From NCBI GenBank assembly GCA_019973155.2, contig BPQB01000013.1, positions 1 through 64,000 on the forward strand: DNA of 64,000 nucleotides, in the 5' to 3' direction. Within the stretch, counting starts at the first letter, position 1, and each line of letters begins with the position of its first letter. The notes under the pieces are model-generated. The model was not told the DNA's origin. It did not search any database and worked only from the letters and a program-made list of their open reading frames with translations. Origin of the DNA: Phanerochaete sordida (taxonomy: Eukaryota; Basidiomycota; Agaricomycetes; Polyporales; Phanerochaetaceae). The translations under genes were made by a program, and so were the position numbers. Below are positions 33,410-44,178 of this stretch, one piece after another.

Positions 33410-36400
33410 TCATGCTGGTATCCTGTAGTAGCAACCTCCATGGATGCAGGCGATTTGCTCGATATCGGAGGCGAAGATGACGGCAGCTCCATCGCCTGCC
33501 GGCGGCGCGCAATGACCGTATTGAACGTTTCCTGCGATAATGGCAAGCTCAGAGTTAAGCTTCAAAACCACAACACTGGATCGAGCGCATGCTCACGATG
33601 CGATGCCTGCCGACGAGATCGCCGAATGCCTCGAGTCTCTCGTCGGGCGTCCTCTCGAGGAAGTCGTCGAGCGAGGCGCTGCTCAGAACGACTGCGGCGG
33701 CGAAAGCGTTCATGCCGTCTATCGCGGCGAGGTCACGCTCGTCCTGCAGGCCCAGGTACAGCACAAGGTTGAGTCAAATGGCTGTGAGATGCATGACGAG
33801 ACAACCCAGCATGAACCGTACACGCACCAAATCTTCATCTTCAAGCTCTAGCCAGGGTCTCTCACCCCACAGCGCGCCGCGAGTGACATCTCTCTCCTCC
33901 GCGAGGTCGCCAAAGACGCGCACGGACTGCGCCGCATCGGCGAGCGTTAGGGGGAACGCGAGCTGGACGCTGGTCTCGGCACGCTTGTCGTAGCATGCCT
34001 CCGCGAGCGCGATGTCTCGCTTCAGCTTCTTCACAACCTTGATAACGGGCGGGGAAAACGGGTTTACAGCGAGCGTGCCGTCGACGAGGGCGTGGGCGGG
34101 CGCATCACCGGGCGGGAACGCCTCGAAGACGACGAGCAGGTGCGCAAAGCGCCACGAGAGCCGGCCCACGCGCGCCGTGAGAACATCACATCTGCCCGGC
34201 AGCGTGCGAAGTGAGCTGAAGACGACGGCGGTGTCCGCGTCGAGTACGAGGTCCGCACCGTCGAGGTCTTCGCGCTCGGTGAGCTGCACTGCGCACGCCG
34301 GGGCGGCCAGCGCCCGGACCAGGGCCCGCCGCTGTATGAAGTCGAGGGAAGCGAGGTAACGATGCACGGGGCGCGGCGTCGAACGTGGGGCGGGGAGCGT
34401 GAGCGTATGGCGGTCCACGAGTTCGGACGGTACCGCAATAGGAATGTCGTCCGACACGGTGTCCCGCGCCGCCGGTGCGACAGGAGATTGAGAAGGGACG
34501 TCCGGCGGTGCGATGACCTGCCTAGAGCGTATCCGCATGAATTCTTGCAAGGACTGCCTCGCGGACTGTCCCTGCAGCAGGTTCTCATTGTTGCTGACAG
34601 TCGATATGCGGGTGCCTTGGAATATTGGTAATTCGTCAGCTGGCAGACGGACCGCTTGGCGGTGTGTAGGGAAGCCAGGGATGCCGTCTTTTCTGACGAG
34701 TAAAGGTTCAGGCTGCCTAGAAACATCGTGCTCAGCAGCCGCAATCTCTTCTCGCGGTGAAGCAGGGCTGGCATCGGTAGCATAGTCCGCGCCATCAAGG
34801 TTGTGGAGCTGAGGAGAGGCACGGATATCGTACTCGAGCTCATCAGGTACAGGCCGTTCCCAGATAGATGATATCGTATAGTCAGCATCCCAGCGGTCGA
34901 GGAGCACAGGGTCTACATCAGGGATGACTTCTCCGTCGTCGGAAGGACCCTCGAAGCCTTGCGCGTCGTCTGAAAGCTGAGCAAAGCTAATCGCTCCTAG
35001 CCTAGACCTAGGCAAGTCGGGAATGAAGACGCCAGAGTCTTCGACGTAGCCCAGATAGTCGTCGCCTGCCGCATCTTCATGGTAGTCTGGTTCTCGTTCG
35101 AAGGATGGTCGAGGAGTAATTTCTATTATCTCGACTGGAGAAGAGAATCTGAGCCGCTTGACAGGTCGATCTTCAACGAAGTCATCTTCACTCCCGTGGT
35201 CGCTGTAGCTAGTAGTCGGTTGTTCAGGCAGTCCCAGGAGACGTCGACGCTCGGAGGTCGTCAGCAGGAAACCTTCTGGGTCATCAGCGGTCGCCAGGGC
35301 GTCTAGAGATGGCTGGTCGAGGAGCCAGCACTGAGTTGAAGGGATTGCAGACGAATCTTGGGATATGCCAGCAGCAGGGTTATCAGAGACAGTGAGATCG
35401 TCGAGAAGTCTAGCCAGAGCATCTTCTGCGGCATTGCTGTCATCGTTGTTGAGCCCAGTCTTTACGTCTTGTAGACAGTCGATTTGGACACTATCGACAA
35501 CTCGGGATAGCTCTTCGTGTGTGGGGATACTCGGCCCAAAGTCGAAAGGTCTGTTTCCGCACCGTGGCCATTAGCTGTCAACGACTTGGGGATTTGAGAG
35601 CATGGATCGAACCTCCAGCTGAGTCCGAGGAACAGGGCTTTGAACCCCTTGATTTCTTTCAGAAAGCCGTCTTGGACGCAATCAGAGGCATAGTCGGCGG
35701 GGAGCGGTCTTGCAGAATTTACTGCGTTGCCGCTCACTCTCTCCTGCTTCGGTGCGAGCAGAGCACGGAGAGTGGTTGGCATGTACGCAATACTGGGTGC
35801 GTGCTCGTTAGGCGGAAGCAGATCGGGAACTACAAAGCTTTGTGTCAAGTGCGAAACTATTGTGGGCTCTATCCAGCAGGGCGTACCATCCATGAGGTGA
35901 GTCTCTTTTTCGTCTAGCCTTTCTTTGAGAATGAAATCCTGCGGGTTGACGACGAGGCCACTTTCCGCTCCGGTCTCGTTTTTGTACATTTTCTTCAGCA
36001 GCCTTGTTATCCCAACGTCATCGCTGCTGAGGTCTTGGCTACGCGGGCTCCCTATATCCAAATCTGAGTACAAAGCCGTGGGCGGCTGGCCAAGGAGCGA
36101 TGCTGTGATGGTTGTATGCGGCGACGATGGCTCGGACCTGGGTGTTTTGACCTCGACGGCGAGATGACTATCAACAACCTGTGGTTCACCCGCTCGTTTC
36201 TGCGGGGTCTTCGGTATTGGCCGAAGAAACGAGAGCATTTCCTGGAGGCTATAGGCCCTGAGCACAGGTGAGATTGAACACACGAAAATTGTTACCTCTC
36301 ATCTTGACCATCAGACTTCGGCTGCCCATGGGACCCTCTAATCCGCTGCGACCGCGGAAGCTCGTGTTCATCTGTACGTGGCTTCGGTCATCTCTCCGTG

Positions 36401-37716
36401 TATAAACAGTCAGCTAACTTGACTTACCCATCTTCTCAAAGTTAAACCTGTTGCGTCCTTCGTCCGCAGCCGGTGACGACCAGAGTAGGTACTTGTTAAC
36501 TGCGAGTTCATCCTCCTCTTGACTGAGCGGGAAGTGTATTGAGGCAGCTGGCGAAGCCGGAGTCTCATATGCGTCTGCAACGAGATGGTCAAGGCCTAGA
36601 CTGTACTCGAAGCGCATACACCCACTCCATCCATCGACTACGACCATATGCTCCTTGTAAAGGTCGACTGCCTCTCCTCCGTCAGGATCTTCAGTGACCT
36701 GCATTAGGGAACCCAGCTCTTGTATCCCGTGCGGTCTTCCGACCTGGTTCGTAGACCCATGGCGCGGTCCACCGGGATTGCTGTCTCGAGGGAAGAGTGG
36801 AGGAGATGCATATCGAGGTGGATCATATGTAGGCGAAGCGGATTCATTGCCGTTGAGGAAATTAGACACGTAAGCGTTGTCGGTTGCACTGTCCTTGGGT
36901 ACTCGCCCATGGGGAAGCGTTTGCTGGAAGAAACTTCGCAGAGTCGCAAGGATATCCGATCCAATGATCACCTTGCGCCCTCTATATGACAGATTTTCTG
37001 TTAACAGGACCGAGGGCTGTGACAGATATGTATATACGCACAACACTGTCTCGTATATATCATTTTGTTGGGCGCGTTCGATGGTGGAGAGTTCCGCATC
37101 GATGTTCTGCATGTCTGCCTCAATTATCGTCGTGTCGACGAGTAGGGATGCGGTAGGCCCAGGAACCCGTGTACGAGCTGTAGTATTGCCAAGGCGCGGA
37201 GTTTCGCGGACAGCTTGTAGGGTCAAGGTCGGTGACATAGGTCGAATGTAAGGGATGTCTGCGGCCATTCAGCTGAGTGATCCTGAATTGCACACGCAGA
37301 TACGCACCGTGTTCGCCCTCAGTCCAACAAAATTCGGACTTGCTCTGTGTCCGTCCGGAGACCACGGAAGCACGTAGGAAGTCCTTGAGGTATAGCTTGG
37401 ACTCCGGAGATACATCAAGCTTCTCTTGGTACTCTGAAGCCTTGGATAGCTTGAAGATTGACGCAATAAGCTCGTGTAACGGCGGTTCGAGGGCAAGACA
37501 CGTGGAGTCTCTAGTAGGTACTGCGTGCAAACTCTGCGACAAAACCTGAGATAGGCGAGGGTTATTCGACGGTAATGTACAGCAAGATAAGCACAAGCCT
37601 ACCTCGCGCACGGCTGTATTAGTGAATGCGATGTAATCAGTGGTAATATGAGTGAGAGCATAGTCGTGGAGTAGGTCGTGTACATGAGCTCGCAGTTCTA
37701 ATTCTCGAAGCGACAT
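33410..37716 (-). CDS. Zip2/SHOC1-like XPF-family meiotic protein
   Basis: Likely homolog of Zip2/SHOC1, the inactive XPF-like protein that with Spo16 binds recombination intermediates and promotes meiotic crossovers. It is about 1,300 residues and begins MSLRELELRAHVHDLLHDYA. The central region is long, acidic and Ser/Pro-rich. The C-terminal XPF-like nuclease fold shows HRYLASLDFIQRRALVRAL, LTEREDLDGADLVLDADTAV, LPGRCDVL and LSWRFAHLLVVFEAFP. The nuclease motif ERKxxxD is not present, as expected for this family. An intron (donor GTGCGT) joins LEDEDL to DERDLAAIDGMNAFAAAVVL, a helix-hairpin-helix segment. The last exon model ends at 33410 and is the least certain. The assignment rests on XPF-like and HhH order rather than strong identity. 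Confidence 0.68.
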
Positions 37717-38408
37717 GGTTCAGCTCGCCCGCTTGTTGCAAGAAAAGTATTGGAAGGTATATATCTCCAGGATATTGTCGCCGAAGATGAGTGTATGCGC
37801 ACAGACAGCGATGAGACGGAGGAGGACATGGACGTCGCGTTCAAAGCCCGGCTGATGACGCGACGCGACTGATCACGTTTTGCTGGCGCTTGTCCTGAAG
37901 AGAACGCGAACGTCCGTGCACCGTCCCACTTGTTTCTCAACAGGCTGCTGAACGATTTGTGCAACTACCCTCGAGTCTCTTTTGGATAGTGCAGCGCTCA
38001 CTGTGCCAGTCATCCCGCTCTCTGTCTTGCTATTTGCTGCCGTATTACACGTCGCAAACTTTGCAGATTCTGCCGAAGTTCTCATGGACTAGGCACGAGC
38101 ACTTCCAGATCATCTATCTTTGTCGCAATGAGCAGCAGAAGAACTGTCACAGATTTATTTTTGTGCGTACCATCGTGCTGACGCCTTATGCGACGACTCT
38201 CTCCCAGAGCACCGACTCCCATGACCTGCAGACCGGACGAAGACCGTCGGCCCAGCACCATGGGACGTGCAACTTCTGTCGGCTGACACTGGCAAAGACA
38301 AGTCCGCGCCGGCCAATACAATGTGAGTATATGAAAGGTTTGCGTATAAAGGCTCAGTGTCTCCCGCGGAGTTGGTGCATTGCAGCGATTTGTCGCCACA
38401 GCGCTACA
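37717..38408 (+). promoter_or_regulatory. divergent region with duplicated esterase promoter (unit 1)
   Basis: Between the divergent SHOC1-like (minus) and esterase (plus) genes. Sequence blocks here recur about 3,195-3,200 bp downstream, before the next esterase: GACGCGACGCGA with TCACGTTTT (37856-37880), TTCTCATG followed by AGGCACGAGC (near 38080), and a TTTATTTT-GTGCG block (near 38152). They mark the 5' part of the duplicated unit and probable shared control elements. Confidence 0.55.
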
Positions 38409-40674
38409 ATGACCCGTCTATTTTTCTCTCTCGCGCTCTTCGCGCTCCTTACCTCTGTTTTTGCCGCAGTCACACCAAAATCTGCCTCTTTGGTCGTCAA
38501 GCTGACTTCCGGAACGTTTCAGGGCGTCAATACTGCTGCTCCCAGCAATACGGACAAGTGGCTTGGCGTACCCTTCGCCCAATCGCCCGTCGGCAGCTTA
38601 CGCTTCAAGGCTCCCGTAGCGATCACAAACCCTTCGCGTTCGGTTCAAAATGCTAGCCAGTTCGGCAATGCTTGTCCACAAGAGGCATCTGGCGGTTTGG
38701 GTGCTCCCATCGGTGAGGACTGCCTTTTCTTAAACGTACGTGCAGTCAATTTATTTGCTGCTGCTATATCTGATCTCTTGGGTAGGTGTGGAGGCCAGCT
38801 GGCACGCAGGCCGACGCAAACCTGCCGGTGCTAGTATGGTTTTACGTAAGTCCTCCACTCCAAGGCTATGACATCGGTACAATAATTTATCCAGGGCGGA
38901 GCGTTTATGAACGGGTACGGGTATCCTGCCTCGCAAGACGACCTCTACTGACTATCGTCGCTAATGTAGGGCTGCATCTGACCCTTCGTTTGACCCGACA
39001 AGTGAGTTGCCATGTTCACGCTCTACACCCTGTTTCCAATTTAATCTAGGGATTATCAACCGAAGTGTGAATACCTCGAAGCCGATCATCTTTGTCTCCG
39101 TGTAAGTCTCAACGCTATCTAATGCGATGCACCTGAGGGAAACTGACCGGTTTATGCAGCAACTATCGGGTTAACTCCTTCGGCTTCGTGAGCATATCCT
39201 TCTATGAGCTCGTGACAAGACACTGACCATATCATAGCTCGCCAGCTCCCACGTACCTGCAGAAGACTTAAACGCAGGCCTCCATGATCAGCGACAGGCC
39301 CTCACGTTCCTGCAGGACAACGTACGTGCCTTCGGCGGGGACCCAGAAAAAGTGACGATCTGGGGTCAGTCCGCGGGCGCGGGCAGCGTGGAGGCGCAAG
39401 TGCTCTTTGCCGGCAAGCAGGGGCTCTTCCGCGCTGCTATCTTCGATTCATCTACTGGGCCCTTGTCAGCTGAAAGCTCGCCGCCTTTGTGATTTTCTCT
39501 GACGCATATTGACAGCAAAACGGCTCCTCCGGCTTCGACATACGACGAGCCCGGCAAGCCCTTCGCGCTCCTTACCCAAGCGGTCGGGTGCCCCTTGGGA
39601 TCCAGTTCATTTGAGTGCTTGCAGGCCGTCCCTTTTGAGGTGAGCGACCTGGTTACTTGCGAATGCCTAAGATCGCTGACCACGAGATGCCAGACCTTGC
39701 TCAACGCCACCAATACACTGACCGGCGAGCGTCTCAACGGGCAGCTTTGGCAGCCTACGGTGGGTCCTGCGGGAAGCTTCGTTCCTGTACGTCCCTCAGA
39801 ACAAATTGCAAGTGGGAACTTCCTGCACGTCCCCATCCTGGCGGGCACAAACGTAAGCACTTATTCCCGCCCCGTGTAGAAGTGCGCTAACGACATGACA
39901 GCGTAATGAAGGCACCCTCTTCAGCGAGTCTGTGCTTGGGCTATCCGTGCCGGCGTCTGAGGAAGACGCGGCCTTCGACACCTTCGTGCGCGACCTGCTC
40001 ATCGACCCGTCGACGGTGACGAATGCGACCTTCGCGACGCTGAACAGTCTGTATCCTGCGAACGACAGCTCTCTCGGCGGGCCATTCAACACGGGCGACA
40101 GCCTCTTCGACCGCGCAGAGGCGTGGTACACCGACAACATGTTCCTCTCCGCGCGAAGGCTGCTGTTCGCGACGGCGGCGTCGCTCCAGCCTCTGTTCGG
40201 GTACTTCTTCACGGAGTTCATCCCGGGCAATGATCCCACGCTGGGAGGTCAGCCTGACATTCAAGCCTGTTCAATGGTTATGCTGAGCGGACACTTTTTA
40301 CGCAGTGTTCCACGGCTCTGAGCTCTCGCTAATTTTCGGACCCGTACCGACCCCGGTCGAGGACGACTTCGCGAACCAGCTGACAGACTTCTACATCAAC
40401 TTTATCAACGAACTCCACCCCGGAGGCAAGTCACCCCATACCGCTACTCCTTCACTTCTTGACTCTTCCTGTCTATCAGCTCCGTGGCCACAATACACAT
40501 CGGGGTCAAAGCAAGTCCTGCAGCTTCAGCGCGACAACGTCACGGCCATCCCCGATGGTACGCATGCCTAGGTATAAATTGCTGACGTGATATACTGACC
40601 CTAGTGCAGACTTCCTGATCAGCAAGACGAGCTTCCTGGACTCGACGAGCGTGCTCGCTCAGATGCAGAAATGA
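38409..40674 (+). CDS. secreted type-B carboxylesterase/lipase (copy B)
   Basis: Paralog of copies A and C. The start at 38409 gives the signal peptide [19 protein letters not shown]. Landmarks: [43 protein letters not shown] then GGAFMNG (oxyanion hole), [42 protein letters not shown] with the catalytic Ser, [17 protein letters not shown] with the catalytic acid, and [14 protein letters not shown] with the probable catalytic His. It ends [11 protein letters not shown]. About twelve exons; the joins I checked keep frame. Copies B and C share promoter blocks at a constant offset, so they arose by tandem duplication. Divergence between them is moderate, so the duplication is not very recent. 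Confidence 0.87.
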
Positions 40675-41603
40675 TGGCATCCGGGCCGTACCGCAAAAGG
40701 TCATTCCCAGGTATATGCAAGCCATTCAGTCCAGTGTATGCTGGCCTGCGTTCCTTAGCACGAGATTAGCGTTGAAGTTCGAAGATCAAACGTCGATGAA
40801 TACTACACAGTCGCCTTTGGGTTGATCTCGTCCCGCGATCTTATTGACCGGCTGCAGTCCGTGCAGCCAAGGTGGTTTCTCCGTAAGCGTGGCAGGCCAC
40901 GACTGCGCAGAAAGTGCTGCTCATGCTGCGGTGTAGGGCATAGTCCCTGCATCAGGTTAAACTGCACATGCTTGGTGTTGCATGCCGAATGCTGCGCAGC
41001 TCATGCTGCGCCGAGATGATGGTAATCGAGCACGCGCTCAAACTCCGCTTGAGAGACGCGACGCGAGGGGTCACGTTTTCACAGCGCCTACTAGGAGCTC
41101 GTGGGTGTGTTGGCCTCGCTTGGGTCTCAACCTCGTATACAACCTCGTCTTGCTCCACTCACCTGGTTTTCAGGATACAACTCGTCCCTGAAACACAAAT
41201 TGCAGTCACAAATTGCAGTCAGAAATCTGTGTATGTAGTCTGGGTCACCTCTTCAGTCGTATTGATTCGTCAGTTCTTCCGGCATTCTCATGAGCTAGGC
41301 ACGAGCGCGGCCAAGTCGTCCTACTCTCACGCAGCTAGCCGTACGAGAGTCCGCGACATTTATTTTAGTGCGCACGCTGGGCGCAACATCCAATGGGATC
41401 GTTTGCAGGCCATCGAGCTGACGCTCGTACCAGACGTAATGGTGCCGGCCACATGGAGCTCCTGTGCCAGTGGCAAGGCCAGCTTCTCGTCAAGGGAAGC
41501 GAACGGCGGCCGGCCTGACGTCGAGAAGAATGCCGGACATATAAGTCATGGGTGCTCCTGCGAGAACGCTCGCGAGAAGGCGGACCATCCCCACAAAACC
41601 ATC
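40675..41603 (+). promoter_or_regulatory. intergenic with duplicated esterase promoter (unit 2)
   Basis: No gene is supported; the plus-strand frame at 40968 runs into the next gene and is not a separate one. From about 41050 the sequence repeats blocks seen upstream of copy B: GACGCGACGCGA plus TCACGTTTT (41055-41080), TTCTCATGAGCTAGGCACGAGC (near 41284), and a TTTATTTTAGTGCG block (41357). A direct repeat of about 14 bp (ACAAATTGCAGTCA) occurs twice at 41193-41221. Confidence 0.5.
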
Positions 41604-43864
41604 ATGGCCCGTGTCCTGCTCAGCCTCGCGCTGTCTGCGCTGCTGGCAACTGTCTTCGTCGCCGGATCTCCGGATGCCTCCCTACAGATCAAGACCACTT
41701 CGGGGACATTTCAAGGGGTTTCTGCAGGCTCCCCCAATAATACCGATAAATGGCTTGGAATCCCCTTCGCTCAGGCTCCCGTGGGCAGCCTGCGCTTCAA
41801 AGCACCTGTAGCGATCACGAAGCCATCGCGCTCCGTGAAGGTTGCAAACCGATTCGGTAATTCTTGTCCGCAGGAGCCTTCGGATAGCCTGGGTGCCCCG
41901 ATGGGCGAAGACTGCCTATTTCTCAACGTATGTCATTTGCTCGTGCAGATAACTCTTTGCATGAACTCACGCCCCTGTCAGGTGTGGAGGCCGGCAGGGA
42001 CGCAGCCTGATGCTAAGTTGCCGGTGTTGGTGTGGTTCTATGTGAGTTTGTTCCGTGGACGACTGGCCTCCGCTGAATTTATTCCCAGGGCGGAGCGTTC
42101 ATGAACGGGTTTGAGCACCCTGTTCGAAGTAATTACTACAACTACTAATTTCGAGGATATAGGGCCGCGTCTAGTCCTTCCTTCGACCCAACTCGTGAGT
42201 ATATTGCGCCGTGCCCAACAATTTGTGCTGACTCTGTATTGCAGGAATCATCAACCGCAGTGCAAACATCTCAAAGCCTATCATTTTCGTCTCTGTGTAA
42301 GCGTCAAAGCCCTCGACATGATCTGCCAAAGAAGCTGACGCAAGCTTCCAGCAACTACCGAGTGAACTCTTTCGGCTTCGTGAGCTAATCCTTACTGCGA
42401 ATGGTCTCTCGCTGACTCCGCCGCAGCTCGCCAGCTCGCACGTGCCCCCCGAGGACCTGAACGCAGGCTTCTTGGACCAGCGACAAGCCCTTGCATTCCT
42501 CCAGGAGAACATCGCAGCATTCGGCGGCGACCCGAAGAAAGTCACGATCTGGGGCCAGTCCGCCGGCGCCGGCAGCGCGGAGGCGCAGATCCTCTTCCCT
42601 GCCAAGGAGTCGCTCTTCCGCGCCGCCATTTTCGACTCGTCCACTGGGCCATTGTGAGCTGCTCGGGATCTACGTCTGAGGCCTGTCCTGACAAGTGAGC
42701 ATAGCAAAACAGCGCCACCAGTGTCGACATACGATGAGCCCGGCAAGCCGTTCGCGCTGCTGACGAAGGCGGTAGGGTGCACCTCAGGGCTGGGCTCGTT
42801 CGAATGTCTGCAGAGAGTTCCGTTCGAGGTAAGGCGTCCCACGACGTGTAATTTGCCCTCAATCTAATCTCCAGCATATGATAGACTTTGCTCAACGCCA
42901 CGAACACTCTAACGGACGAACGGCTCAACTCACAGCTTTGGCAGCCTGCGGTGGGACCCGCGGGGAGCTTCGTCTCTGTACGCCCGTCGGTGAAGATCGC
43001 GAGCGGGGACTTCCTGCACGTCCCAATTCTCGCAGGCACCAACGTAGGCCCTCCTCAGTCTCAGTCCAATCAGCTTAGCTGAGCCTCGCATCTACAGCTC
43101 AACGAAGGCACGACCTTCAGCAAGTCCGTGCTCGGCCTCTCGACGCCCGCCTCCGACGAGTCCGCCGCCTTCGACACCTTCGTGCGCGACCTGCTCATCG
43201 ACCCCTCCACGGTGACAGGCTCCACCTTCTCGACCCTGCACGAGCTGTACCCCGCGGACGACGCGGCGCTCGGCGGCGCGTTCAACACGGGCGACAGCCT
43301 CTTCGACCGCGCGGAGGCGTGGTACACGGACAACATGTATCTCTCGCCGCGCCGCCTGCTCTTCGGGAAGGCGGCGCCGCTGCAGCCGCTCTTCGGGTAC
43401 TTCTTCACGGAGTTCATCCCCGGGAACAACAGGACGCTTGGCGGTGAGTCGTGTGTGATTGGGCGAGGGACGGACGCTGAGTGTTGTTATGTGCAGTGTT
43501 CCACGGCTCCGAGCTCTCGCTCATCTTCGGCCCCGTGCCGAACCCCGTCGAGAACGAGTTCGCGAACCAGCTGACGGACTTCTACATCAACTTCGTCACC
43601 GACCTGCACCCGGGTGGTACGCGTGCCTGTATCCTTCCTCGTCCTCGGGCGCTGACTGACTTCTGTTCCAGCCCCGTGGCCCCAATACACTCTGGAGTCG
43701 AAGCAAGTCTTGCAGCTGCAGCGCGACAACATCACCGTCATCCCAGATGGTGGGCATTTCCATTCATGCTGGCCGCTCCAGCCACTGACTTCTCTACAGA
43801 CTTCCTGATAACGAAGACAAACTTCTTGAACTCGAAGGAGGTCCTCGCACAGATGCAGAAGTAA
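41604..43864 (+). CDS. secreted type-B carboxylesterase/lipase (copy C)
   Basis: Tandem paralog of copy B. The start at 41604 gives the signal peptide [19 protein letters not shown]. Landmarks: [44 protein letters not shown] then [41 protein letters not shown] (catalytic Ser), [17 protein letters not shown] (acid) and [20 protein letters not shown]. It ends [11 protein letters not shown]. Third-position GC is higher than in copy B over the second half (43.1-43.6 kb), hinting at different codon pressure or gene conversion. I see no frameshift in the exons I traced. Confidence 0.87.
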
Positions 43865-44178
43865 TCCTGTCTGGATGCAGACTACAGAATGACAATATTA
43901 TGCGCGGAGCCTCGTATGCGAGCAAGCAAAGAAAGAACTGCAGATTGAGGGAATGAAGATGACACAACTACATGCGCAATACAAGTACTTTGATGTGGGA
44001 CAGCCCGAGGTGTGCAACGATTACAGAAGTCAACCATCAAGTAGAAGCAGTACATTAGAACGACAGAACTAGGCGCGATGCCGCGAGCAACGCAGATCGT
44101 ACAGTAGGTTCGTGCAGATCGTGATAATCGACGCGTCCTCGAAGCACGGTCGTCGGCGTAAACAGGGCAATGGGGGTA
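43865..44178. other. intergenic, convergent 3' ends
   Basis: No gene. The 3' UTRs of esterase copy C and of the minus-strand alpha/beta hydrolase meet here. The sequence is AT-richer than its neighbours. Confidence 0.5.

Noticed and set aside
42440..43880. Frame breaks in esterase copy C as signs of a pseudogene
   Set aside because: Breaks coincide with canonical short introns; all catalytic motifs are restored on splicing.
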